The notes under the pieces: model-generated
Seen by the model: the letters and a program-made list of their open reading frames with translations, nothing else
Told to the model about the DNA's origin: nothing
The model's database searches: none
Translations under genes and position numbers: made by a program
Part shown: positions 34,427 through 47,500 of the stretch, piece by piece
Numbering within the stretch: the first letter of the stretch is position 1
Layout of the letters: every line of letters starts with the position of its first letter
Source: Mytilus trossulus
Lineage: Eukaryota; Mollusca; Bivalvia; Mytilida; Mytilidae
Length of the DNA stretch: 64,000 nucleotides
Assembly (NCBI RefSeq): GCF_036588685.1
Contig: NC_086386.1
Location: forward strand, 20,480,931 to 20,544,930
Direction: 5' to 3'

Positions 34427-36737
34427 TACAATAATACGTCCTGTCAAAATTGGGACGGGCGTGTAAAAATGCAAAGAAATGAAAAAAAAAATCGTAATTA
34501 AAGGTCAATAAGTTTTATTAGGATATCGGCCAAGTCGATTTATTTGTATATTTGTCTGCCTTATCATTTTCCTATTTAAATTTCATATATATTTGAGAAA
34601 AATGTATAGAAATCGATAAAAAGAACTTGATATTCGGCATTTATTATAATAAACATAATCCAACTCACATAATCCGATTTCCCATGTGTCCCTGTTTTCT
34701 CATTTCTTACAATATTTTAATTCGGTATACACTTTATAAGATAAGTGGCGAATCTAGATGACGTAAAGGTTACACGCCCCGACCCCACCTTCGGTTGCCA
34801 AAACTATATTGATTCCTGTATTTAACGATCTTGTAAAGCAAAAAATAATCAAAATATTGTTCGACTCGCTACGCTCGGCGGTATGTAAAAGTTGTTCGAA
34901 ATACGCCCACTTTGAAATAAACTGAATCCGTCTGTCCGTATATATTGTCAAAATATATTGACCAACGTCAGTGTACGATCATCATAACACAATGGCGACA
35001 GTAGACATAGTAGAGACTCGTTTTTTTTAATAATGTTAACAAAATAATTATTATTGAATTTTATCGATGACCTGAGACTATTATACTAATTTGTACATAG
35101 CAGTATAGTTACAATTAGTGATAACTAAATTTTATTTTAATGCATGGTAGTTGTAATCCTACATTCATTTTCTATGTCGATTATGCATGCATATACATTT
35201 GTCTTATTATCAACATTTATCCTTAAGAAGATTTATTTTTAACGATGGTAGAAAAGATTACATACATGGAATGATTAGATTACTTATAAAGGTGTCCATT
35301 CTTTTGTGGCGAGAAAATCACATATCAATTGTGTGTTTCGATTTTTAAGACCGTAAACTTTAATTTCAAGTTTAAACATGTTCAACATATTTTCCCATAA
35401 CTCATATAGAAAACGCATATTTAGAGAGCTTTAATCTCAATATGCTGTTAAAAAAGTTCGGAATGCAAAGTAAAATTAAAATATTTGTGTTCTATAAGAG
35501 TAGGAATTTGCTTATTATTCATTTGAATCTGAGACTCATATAAATAATAAGCCGCTGTCCGGTGAACGAACTTGTTTTCGAACGACCCACAAAACTCCTT
35601 TTGAACGCTGAAGTTAAATAATCAATTATAATGTAATGCGATTGTAATTTTTTTTATTTGACCAAACGGTTTTTAAATATTTTAATCTTACTTTGCATTC
35701 GGAACTTTTTTAACAGCATATTAAGATTAAAGCTCTCTAAATATGCGTTTTCTATATGAGTTATGGGAAAATATGTTGAACATGTTTAAACTTGAAATTA
35801 AAGTTTACGGTCTTAAAAATCGAAACACACAATTGATATGTGATTTTCTCGCACAAAAGAATGGACACCTTTATAAGTAATCTAATCATTCCATGTATGT
35901 AATCTTTTCTACCATCGTTAAAAATAAATCTTCTTAAGGATAAACGTTGATAATAAGACAAATGTATATGCATGCATAATCGACATAGAAAATGAATGTA
36001 GGATTACAACTACCATGCATTAAAATAAAATTTAGTTATCACTAATTGTAACTATACTGCTATGTACAAATTAGTATAATAGTCTCAGGTCATCGATAAA
36101 ATTCAATAATAATTATTTTGTTAACATTATTAAAAAAACGAGTCTCTACCATGTCTACTGTCGCCATTGTGTTATGATGATCGTACACTGACGTTGGTCA
36201 ATATATTTTGACAATATATACGGACAGACGGATTCAGTTTATTTCAAAGTGGGCGTATTTCGAACAACTTTTACATACCTCCGAGCTGACGAGTCGAACA
36301 ATATTTTGATTATTTTTTGCTTTACAAAATCGTTAAATACAGGAATCAATATAGTTTTGGCAACCGAAGGTGGGGTCGGGGCGTGCAACCTATACGTCAT
36401 CTAGATTCGCCACTTATCTTATAAAGTGTATACCGAATTAAAATATTGTAAGAAATGAGAAAACAGGGACACCCGGGAAATCGGATTATGTGAGTTGGAT
36501 TATGTTTATTATAATAAATGCCGAATATCAAGTTCTTTTTATCGATTTCTATACATTTTTCTCAAATATATATAAAATTTAAATAGGAAAATGATAAGGC
36601 AGACAAATATACAAATAAATCGACTTGGCCGATATCCTAATAAAACTTATTGACCTTTAATTACGATTTTTTTTTCATTTCTTTGCGTTTTTACACGCCC
36701 GTCCCAATTTTGACAGGACGTATTATTGTATACACCC

Positions 36738-36835
36738 GTCTGTCCGTCCGTCCTTCCATCCGTCCGTTCCTCCATCTATCAGTCATTCGGTCCGTCCGTC
36801 CGTCCGTCTAGCTATCCGTCTATCTTTCGGTCCAG
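36738..36835 (-). repeat. gacgga microsatellite in right arm
   Basis: Reverse complement of the run at 34318-34426, as expected from the inverted duplication. The short open frame across it encodes only low-complexity Pro/Ser/Val. Confidence 0.85.
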
Positions 36836-38394
36836 CGTAAACATGTCGCACCGTAACTTGAGAACAGCTTATCTAGTTTTCATGAAACTTAACAAAGTTA
36901 TTTCTTGAAATGGTCAAACGATTTGTAAACCTTTGAGTGAAAATCAAATTAAATCTTTTTGAGTTACAGAACTTTGTAAGTAAATCAGGAGTGTGTTTTT
37001 TTTTAACATGTCGCGCCATATCTCAAAATGATTTATCATTATTGCATCAAACTTTACACACTTCTTAGTAATATTAATCTTAACTTCTGCATACTTTAAG
37101 GTGATGTTTTAAATTTTGTTTTTTTAGCGTTAATTAGGGTTTCTTTGTAAAAAAAAGGGGGTCACATACTGCGATGTATCTCAAAACCTATATAAAAAAA
37201 TATCATAAAGTTAATGTTAACAAAATAATTAGATATCAGTGTTTGCTTTGAGTATTTATATTCCATTTAAAATTAGTTTGAAGATCAGTGAAATAACGGA
37301 TACGACTTTCATTAGGAAAATGTGTAGTACTATAATTACGTATGTAAATAAATGTAAACACGCCAAGTTTACTTTATAACACATATATATTTTAATTCTT
37401 TCGAAAGACAATGTTCAGATCCGTGTTAACGTTGCTTTTCATAAATTGTTGGCTTTAAAAAAATATAAAAAAACGGGTGATATATATAGACGAAACCGGG
37501 TGTTGTGTGGTAAACAACAATGACGAAACCGGTGTATTTTTATTTGACATGACCCATTTCTTTCGTTCCATACACATAAATACAAGTAGTGAGATGCTCA
37601 TAATGACTAGTTTTGCAATCTCTGTGTCAGTATCTATCTTCCCGTACCTCTCTTTCCGTACAATGTGAACAATTTAAAGAGAAATTAAACAATTTCGAGG
37701 CAAGGTTCACTCAATTCGTCATTTTGACATGCATTTTGACTTATTTCTCCGTTAATATAGAACGGTTGTAGAAAATATTGCATCTCACAATAGAAAATAG
37801 TTGTATATGTATATATATTCTTCGATATCATTAAAAAAATAAGAAAATAAGGAGAAACCTATCTTTCTTCTGTCTATTGATGTTCCGTCATTGTGCCGGA
37901 TGTTAGATACCATCGAGTCCGATCAAATTCTGCCGGTGTGGTTTAGACACAGTGACCATGTACTCTAGATATTTCATCTATTTGCTAAAGAATACATTGG
38001 TTATTCTTAGAATATTTGAATCCTATGCTTTCGCTTGATTTCACTTTTCATCTGGCACTATAATAAAGTGTGATAAACTATTTAAAAAGAATGATTAATT
38101 CCCTAGTAAATTATTCAGTAAGATTCGCATATAAACAATTGCAAGAGTGTGTGATCGACATTTTGACATTTTAAATATTTTTATTTTATTTAGATGAGTA
38201 CATTATATACCGTGTTGACCAGATAGACAATTTATATCAATCTTAAGTCAGTGTCCGTCTACAAGTTGTGGTTTTGGATTCGATGAAAAATATGTATACA
38301 TACATTTTGTAACAATGATTGGTGTATAAAAATAACAAGGTGTTATAATGTATAAAAAGGTATCACAGGTTTGTCAATAAAAGATAACCAAGAA

Positions 38395-38574
38395 CTAGCT
38401 CCCTTCACGAAGAACTGGTTCCCAAAATGTATAAACAGTCCAATAAATAATATTAAATGTGACAAAGACGAGAGGAAAAGCCACTCTGGCAACTTTATCA
38501 ACGACTCTGGCTTTCTCTCGGTCTGTAACACTCTTTAGAAATAACCGATATCGAGGAGCCTTATCCCATTCCAC
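38395..38574 (-). CDS. Receptor 2 exon 8: TM4 and C-terminus
   Basis: 180 nt including TAG at 38397-38395. Encodes [20 protein letters not shown], then TM4 ([18 protein letters not shown]), ending WEPVLREGS. The acceptor is ttccag. Confidence 0.93.
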   Translation of the reverse strand: MEWDKAPRYRLFLKSVTDREKARVVDKVARVAFPLVFVTFNIIYWTVYTFWEPVLREGS

Positions 38575-41500
38575 CTGGAATATAAAGTAAATACAATGTA
38601 AAAAAAAACCTGTCATAATCGTCCATCCATCTGTAAAGGATACAATAACTATACTGCACTTGTTATATGTTTACATGTATCTCACTAATTTTTACATACA
38701 CGTCTTTTATATCAAATATATTCGACTGTCTCTATAGTCTCATGGTAGCGTGCACTCCTCCTAGGGTTCTAGGTTCGATTCGAAAGAGGGTACATTTGTG
38801 AACCTAATATTAGCAAATTGATACTTCTCCGCTTAGCACACGAAATTAAAACGTAAAATAAAGACTGGTTGGCTCAGAGTCCAAATTATATGTCCAATGA
38901 TGGTGACATGTCTTACCTTGACTGAAATACAAAATGTAGCTCAGCGTGTCGGTTTTTGTGAAATATAAAAACATTATTTTTGTGTGTGTGTTTTTTCTAA
39001 ATTGCTGTTTCTAAACCGACATTAAATTACTAGGATGAATCATGAATCTCAACATGTTGGTTTAAATTTAACACTGATGAAAAAATCCCGAGCAATCATA
39101 CACTATGTCTTAGTAAGTACTACGTTCGACTTTAATATAATAAAACAACCATCAAAACAATAACTCGATCTTACCGGTTCACCATTTGCATCGGGGTCTG
39201 TATGAACTTTTCGTCTTTCCGATATCGTTGCTTGTCTTCTCCGTTCAACTCTGGCAAGAACATTCACATAAGCAAATTCTACTAGAGCTCCAAACACAAA
39301 AAGTAAACACATTGCCATCCAAACGTCTATAGCCTTCACATACGATACTTTAGGTAATGACGCACGCGCACCAGAGCTTTGTGTTGTCATTGTCAATACT
39401 GTCAGCAGCCCTAATGATATGCGAGCCGGTATGGCGTCAATATTTAACCAAAAGGAAACCCAAGAGAGAAATACAATAAGGAAACTTGGAACATAAATCT
39501 GGATAATATGGTAGCCATAGTTCCTCGAAAGAGTTATGTCCACTTTGAGACATGTGTAACTTACTGAAAGAAACAAAATATCAAGATAAGCACAATATTT
39601 GTAATCATTCAGGGAACAAGTTATAAAAATAAGTAGTTTCTTCATTGTTTAGTACAGAAATGTAAATAAGAACAAAAGTGTAATTTTAAAGTACAAAAAT
39701 GTGCAGTTATAAAGAAGGTTTATCTATAACACAGGTTTTATTTCATCATATTTTGTATTGATATTACTTCACAGTTTTGAAATTTTGAAATCGGAATGAA
39801 TAAATCCAAAGCAGAAATACTTTCAAATCAAATTATGTAAATATTATTATAACAAAAATATGTGTTTTCAACGACATTTTTTGGTGACCGAAACGGTAAA
39901 TTGACTTCCCGATTCCGGGATGTTTGACGACCGTAACGGGAAAGTGTCTTACCGATTGTCGGATGTTTGACGACCGTAACGGGAAAGTGTCTTACCGATT
40001 GTCGGATGTTTGACGACCGTTACGGGAAAGTGTCTTACCGATTGTCGGATGTGTGACGATCGTAACGGGAAAGTGTCTTGCCGATTGTCGGATGTGTGAC
40101 GATCGTAACGGGAAAGTGTCTTACCGATTGTCGGATGTGTGACGATCGTAACGGGAAAGTGTCTTACCGATTGTCGGATGTGTGACGATCGTAACGGGAA
40201 AGTGTCTTACCGATTGTCGGATGTGTGACGATCGTAACGGGAAAGTGTCTTACCGATTGTCGGATGTGTGACGATCGTAACGGGAAAGTGTCTTGCCGAT
40301 TGTCGGATGTGTGACGATCGTAACGGGAAAGTGTCTTACCGATTGTCGGGTTTGTGATGACCGTAACGGGGAAGTTCCTTCCCAATTTTCGAGTTAATTC
40401 TTGTTTTAATCCGTTTAACTCTTCAATTGCTTGTCATGAACGCATTTCTATATTTTACAATTTGATAATAGCCGAACAGCAATTTTTTTTTATTAACAAC
40501 TAAAATCATGCGGCTGTACATGTATTATACATCATGGTTATCCGTTTTACGTTCTTTATTTTCAATGTTTCATTTATACATCAACTGTTCTTTGTTCAGG
40601 TTGTTGTCTTCTTGGCATGTCCCCCATCTCCATTTAGAATCTTATTTCGTGGCCTTGTTTTTTAAATTTTTTGAGTTTTTCATATTCCATGATTTATTTT
40701 ACGATACGCGTTTTGACCAAATATGTTTCACTGAACTAGTACACAATTTCATTTAGGGAACAGCTGAAGCCCACATTCGGGTGTAGAATTTTTGCTGCGT
40801 TAAAAATCCCTTGTTAGCCTTCAGCTGTCATTTGCTCTTTGGTCGGGTTGTTGCCACTTTGACATTTTCACCGTTTTCGTTCTCAATGTTATTCTATAAA
40901 AATTGGACAACACTTACTGTTGATGAAAAAAAAATAGCTGTTGAAGGTTTAATTACAAAATAAAACAATTATATTTTCCTGGAAGAAAAACATGTAATGA
41001 TGACAATGTGAATGTCCCACTTATGATACATTGTTATAGATTATCCATATGACAAGAAATTTTACAGACTGTTTAATAGATTAAATGTCTTGTTATTAAA
41101 TTTGAATGTTTTGTTTATATACGCGGTTATAGTTACCAGATGTCAGCTTTATGCTGACAGGGCAACATAAAACAAATTATTTTAGCGAACTCATTTAAGA
41201 GTATTGATTTTACTCGTGCATTCACCAATTAAAACAGTTGTTTTTTTTTAAATGAAGTGTGACAATAAATATAAACTACTTACTACCAACATAATCTTTG
41301 TCACAATTATACGTTGTTATACCATCTAATTCAAATTGAGGTAGAGACATGTTAGGGGGGTACGATATAGGACTTTCGTTCCATTCAAATACTAAATTTT
41401 CTGTGCTGTATCCATCTAGAACATTTTTTAAAAAATCACCTTTCCAGATCATGATTACTTATCAATAACATATTGTGTATACTAAGTTTCAATATTAAAC

Positions 41501-44500
41501 GAAACACAACGAGAAAAAGGAAAACAAAAGAAATCAAGGCAAAGAAATATAAACATCTATGATAAACAATAAAGTCATAAAACGAGTTGGCATATTCTAT
41601 ACATTTGAAACATGTGGGGCAGGATCTGCTTACCCTTCCGGAGCACCTGTGATAACCTTCAGTTTTTTCAAGGTTTTTTTGTTGCTATGTATTTTGATGT
41701 CTCTGTTGTGTTTTGTGTACTATTGTTTGTCTTTTCTTTTGTGGTCATGGCATTGTCAGTTTATTTTCTACTCACGAGTTCGAATGTCTCTCTTGTACAT
41801 GTGCATGTAACTATCGCCTCTCTTTTGTAATCTGAATGCCAACCATCAGTTTATTTTGATCACCTATATATATATGAAGCACTTAAAAGTAACAAGTGAA
41901 ATCTATAGTACGCCCTTGCCCTGTCTAGAGTATTTTTCGACATTTTGAATTTTGAAATGTGGTATTATTCTCAATGAGACGATTCTCCACAAGAGACCAA
42001 AATGACACACAAATAACTACAGGTCACCGTACAGCATTCAACAATATTCAAAGCTCATACCGCATAGTCAGCTATAAAAGGCCCCGAGATGACAATGTAT
42101 AACAATTCAAACAAGAGAACTAACGGCCTTATTTATTTTTATGCAGTCGAGAAATTTGGTAACTAAAACTAGATAGACATAGCAAGAAGTACACTACTTA
42201 ATCTTAATCCGCGATATTTCTTTCATGTGTACTACTGTCCCGAGAAAAAAATATATCTCTGCATAATTAAATCATATAATGGGTACATTTGTACTTACAA
42301 CTTTCCATTCCCATTGAGCATATTTGTGTGTCCAATGGATATTTCAGCAGATTCATTTCACAGGTAAATGTGCCTGTTACTCTGTACAGAAAAGAAATAT
42401 GAGTTATTAATTGAAATGCATGTGTCTCAATATGCTGAATAATTACGTCCACATACAGTAATGTACTAGTATCGCCTGTATTTATTTCACACTGGATTAT
42501 TTTAAGAAAACCATGGTTCCTGGGCGTCTTATATCAAATAAACAACTGCAATTTTGAAAGAATTTGTTAGATAGCCGACCATACAGTATGGTTGTTTTCT
42601 TATTGTTGAAGACCGCATGTAACCTTAATATGTTTATATTCACTTCAACTGAACTTGGTGGATAGTTGTCTCATATTTGCAGTCATACATGTACCACATC
42701 TACTTATTTTTATATAGAAACCCCATTTGTACATATATTAAATTTGTATCTCAGATTCAATAATGGCTCCTTTAATGGGATAGTTATAAACAGATATAAA
42801 ACAACTATGTCTAGGAAGGGCAAACACCTTTCAATAAATCTATACGTGAAGCTGTGTATCCAGAAACCTGGGAATTAGCAAGCGTTATACCAGTTTTCAA
42901 AAGTGGTGATAGAGAACTGGTGTCAAACTATATCACTTTTGTCGATCATTGGTAAGAGTATGGAACGTTGTATTTTTAAGCACTTCTTTAACTTTTTAAC
43001 AAAACATAAAATAATAACAAGTGCCCAGTCAGGTTTCATGCCTGGAGATTCTACAATTAACCAACTTTTACACATAACAGATTTATTTGGCAAAGCTCTT
43101 GACGCAGGAAAAGAGATTCGTGTCGTCTTTTTTGATATAAGTCGTGCTTTCGATCGTGTCTGGCATGAAGGTCTTATTTATAAACTTAAAAATATTGGAA
43201 TAAGAGGAAACCTACTAAAGTGGTTTATGAGCTATTTATCAAATCGAAAACAAAAAGTTGTTATTTCAGGTCAATCCTCTGATACTTTTGGTGTAAATGC
43301 TGGCGTCCCTCAAGGATCAGTATTAGGCCCCTTACTTTTTTTAGTATATATAATGACATTGTAAACGACATAGACTGTAACATAAAACTATATGCTGACG
43401 ATACTTCCCTTTTCATAGTAGTTGAAGATGAATATTGAGCAGCGAGCAAACTTAAATCTGATATAGAGACTATCAACAATTGGTCAGTCCAATGGCTGGT
43501 TAATTTTAATGCAAAAAAGACTGAAGCTATGACAGTTTCCAAGAAATCAGTTAAACCCCATCATCCACCTCTTTATATGAATGATGATATGATTTCAGGA
43601 GTAGAAAGCCATAAATACCTTGGTTTAATTTTTCATGAGGATGGTTCATGGCATTCTCATGTCAATAAAATAATTGAAAAGATAACACCTAGATTACATT
43701 TATTTCGTGCCTTGAAATTCAAAGGGAAAAGAAAGTATTTACAAACTATATATTTAAGTTTTATCCGACCTTTATTTGAATATACAGATATCATTTGGGA
43801 CAACATTCCAGACTATTTAAGTGACAAACTAGAAAATATGCAACTCGAAGCGGCTAGGATAGTTACTGGTGGTACTAAGTTATCGTCCATAAATAAATTA
43901 TACGACGAAACAGGATGGGAGTTACTATCAGAAAGACGTAAAAAACACAAAATTATAAAATTTCATGAAATGTTTCACAATAAGACCCCTGATTATTTAA
44001 GCGACATTATCCCTCAACAATTGTTCAATATTCATAATTATGACATACGACGAACGAAGGACACGCAACATATAAAGTGTAGAACTGAATTTTACCAGAA
44101 ATCTTTTCTCCCCTCAGTTATTCGATCCTGGAATGCTTTTCCGGGCGATATCAGACTAAGTCCATCTAAGTTTACACTTAAAAGTTACCTTAATCAAAAT
44201 GTAAGAAAAATGCCAAATTATTATTTTTATGGAGACAGGAAAGGACAAATACTTCATGCCAGACTTCGGGTGGATTGTAGCAATCTGAACGAACATTTAT
44301 TTAAGAGAAATCTTGTAGAAAGTAAAAACTGTACCTGTGGTAGAATCGAGAGCAGTAAGCATTTTCTCCTCGAGTGTCATAATTACTCCCTTTTCCGAAA
44401 ACATACGATCATAGAAAAAATTCCCTTCCCATACAATATAGAAACACTCCTGTTTGGCTGCAATAACCTCAATCAAGAGGAAATTGTACTCGTGTTTAAA

Positions 44501-47500
44501 CAAGTGCAACAATTTTTGGTAGATTCGAAGCGTTTTGGCTAATAGCGTCGTTCGTGCATGATAAAGATCGTAATTGGATGAGACAGTCTTGACAAAGTCC
44601 TGTAAACACACTCCGCCGCCGGTACATATATATATAAAGAAAAGATCTGATGAAAAAAAATCAACTTTTTTATTTGCAGTTATTTCCCTTTATTTTTTTT
44701 TATACAGGGAGACGGATTAATATAAGGAAAACCTTGTTTCCGAATCCTTTTGTAATATGTTATCACTGTATTTATACGTGTATGCCATGTACATGATTTT
44801 TTGAAATAAAATATGTTTTAAGTAAGGGGAAACACCTGTATATTTGCAAAATGTTGAAATATCTTTATCAAATAGCATTTAACTTAATTTGACCGTTTGT
44901 ATCGAATTCCTGATATGTATATGTGTAAAATATATGCATGGCACTATAGGCATCACTTTTTATAAGTACATACAGTACTAATAAAAAAATGATATTTTAT
45001 GTACATCTTTTAAATTATGAAAAATTTTACGTGTGGGTTAACTTGAAGGTTAAGGGTCATATTTCACCACGTTTGAGTTTTTTAATTCGAAAAAAAAGTT
45101 ATTTATCAAGTTACAATGTATTGTGCAGTGTTTTGTGGACTGTTTATCTTTTAATCGTTTCTATATAATTGACCATGGTGTTAATTGTCTTTTGTCGACA
45201 TGTGTTTTTTATCTTCCTTTTTTGTCTCTCAAAATAACTCCCTTGTTTTTACAAGAGTTTACTTTTACTAGTTTAAATCTTCACGAACACATTATTTGAA
45301 AGGGTTCAACTATCTATAGTGTTTCTCTTTACTAAAACATGGTTATGATGTTTCTTTACTTGTGGTGAAACAATTATTTTGAACACTATTATTTTATTTC
45401 TTGAATACATAACTGGTTTCCGTGTGCTAGTGGTACAAGTATCTACATTACGAGGGCAGTTGACCACATTTTTATATTATCAAGAAATTAATACATTCAA
45501 TGTACAATGATATTAAATACTTTCTGCAATTTCAATTGTTGCACAAATTAAATGCTATATCATACCTCATACTATAAACTACCTTTCCATCGGGATATAT
45601 ATGCATTAACATATTAGGCACAGTCACGTGGTGGATATTGGCTTTCTTTTCGTTGTTAATGAATAAATCTGGTACCCATACGTTTTTCATTACTTTGGTA
45701 TCCAGTTCTAAATGGGTTATTCCTAGACTCTCGTTATACATCAAACGACTGTCGTTCCATTGTTGTCGGATAAACATACTCATAGAATAATCCTGCAAAG
45801 TGAAGCATAAATACAAAAGTTGAACGACCACCATATAATTATCAATGGAAACTAAAGAATCACGATTCTTAATTTTTGGGGTCCTTTATAGCTTGCTGTT
45901 CGGTGTAAGCCAAGGTTCCGTGTTGAAGACCGTACTTTGACCTAATCTAATGGTTTACTTTTATCAAGTGTGACTTGGATGGGAAGTTGTCTCATTCACA
46001 ATCATACCACATCTTCTTATATCTAAGACTATGCGTGATTCTGCAAGTGCTGGATTGAAATATGCTTGTATAGTTCAAGACACTTGACATGTATTCATAT
46101 TTCAACAGAAATAATTTTTATACAATCTGTCATTGAAAATAGGGACGAAAGATACCAGAGGGACAGGCAAACTCGCAAATCGAAAACAGACTTGATACAT
46201 TGAAAGATGAAGCTTACATGTAAACATATATTTTGTCATGCAAGGCAATACTATTGTAAATTATGGTTCAGTTAAAGTTCATAAGGTAAAACTATCCTGA
46301 TGCATCAATCATTAATGTGTGGGTAATCACAGATCCGATGTAACATCAGAAAGTAACAGGAATATTTATACTTAATACACATGATTTATATTACCATAGA
46401 GGAATCACTTATTGAATTAATGCTCATAATATACAGCTGAACCTGGCATACAACTGGACCATCTAAAACGATATTAAAAATTGATGTGGAATATCCATTT
46501 CATTTCTGTACATTATAAAAAAGGCAATAAAAGTATTTATTACATGATTAACGATCAAATTAAAAAATAATGTCCATTCATAAAACTACTTGTTTGTTAC
46601 ACGAAATATTTCTGTATTTTTTTTTCAAATCATTTCTTTTTCGGTGTTTGTGAAATCATAAGAAGTGCATCTGTTAGAACGAATTAAACATCTATATACT
46701 ATACTAACGTCCAGCGACACGTACATAAGTAACTGTTAGTTTCTAATTTTTTTACCCGACTCTTCGGTGTTATTCAATTAAAAAAAAACCAGCACAGTAG
46801 TAATTCTCACCTTCATTAAAACTTGGAGATATTGTAGGATCGTATCCAGCGTCTTTAAACAGTTCTTTTAAAACGTTCTCTCTGAAATTAGAAAATATGA
46901 AATGACTATCATCAGCTCAAATTCATGTATGTAAAAATGTAAAAAAAAATTAGTATAATGTTTCTTGAAACTTGAAAGCTGTTTACCGCTAGAAAAAAAA
47001 AGGTTAGTATGTGTTTGTATAAGTTTCTGTTTTTTGGGGCTTTTTGTGTGTGAAAGTACACTTAATTAACACATATATACGTGAAATAGGTTCAAGGCAT
47101 ACTTCAAGATGTGTATTTGTCATGCTTTTGTATTTCCACTTGAGTCTGTACATTTTAAAAATAGTTAATTTTGTATGTATACATGAAGCATTGGCCTTTA
47201 GTACAGTTAGACTAAATTGTATATGGAACGAACCACACTGACATTTTGAGTTAACTCATATAAAATCATAAAATAAAAACCAGCAGACAAAGTTTGGGTT
47301 TTCTCAATCCCAGTTTCTTATTACGGACAACATAATTGTAACAGTGTTTTTGTGTAAAATGTACATGCAGTTGAAATCAAAATCAAAAGTTTTCAATTGT
47401 CACTGATGCAAATGGCACCAGTAGTCTCCTCGGTGATGTCTTATGTAGAATCTCACGGTTATTTAATTCTAATATTTAAAGAATTTGGAGGTTGTAAGGG

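Larger units (their letters stand above)
33191..37955. repeat. Giant inverted repeat, arms about 2.3 kb
   Basis: The left arm 33191-35486 and right arm 35675-37955 are reverse complements along their entire length, separated by a 188-bp single-copy spacer (35487-35674). The outer ends read tcactgtgtctaagccacac (left) and, reversed from the right, tcactgtgtctaaaccacac. Inner ends pair at tatgctgttaaaaaagttc. Differences are scattered substitutions and small indels, for example around 34870-34880 against 36282-36295. No gene is visible in either arm; mirrored open frames at 33478-33669 and 37477-37668 simply reflect the symmetry. Each arm carries a gacgg microsatellite and the gacgggcgt motif of the neighbouring repeat family. 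No target-site duplication is apparent. It ends about 440 bp beyond the stop codon of receptor 2. Confidence 0.95.

Noticed and set aside
33191..37955. Palindrome as a sequencing or assembly artefact (missed-adapter read)
   Set aside because: Not the preferred reading, because the arms carry scattered substitutions and indels and a 188-bp unique spacer; only long reads can settle it.
38728..38800. Functional tRNA gene
   Set aside because: A and B boxes are present, but acceptor and T-stem pairing fail; it reads better as the head of a SINE.
40164..40385. Open frame on the minus strand, repetitive Arg/Ser/Asp-rich
   Set aside because: It is the 43-bp satellite read through three frames.
39888..40395. 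CRISPR-like array
   Set aside because: Units are contiguous 43-bp tandem repeats with no variable spacers, in a eukaryotic intron.
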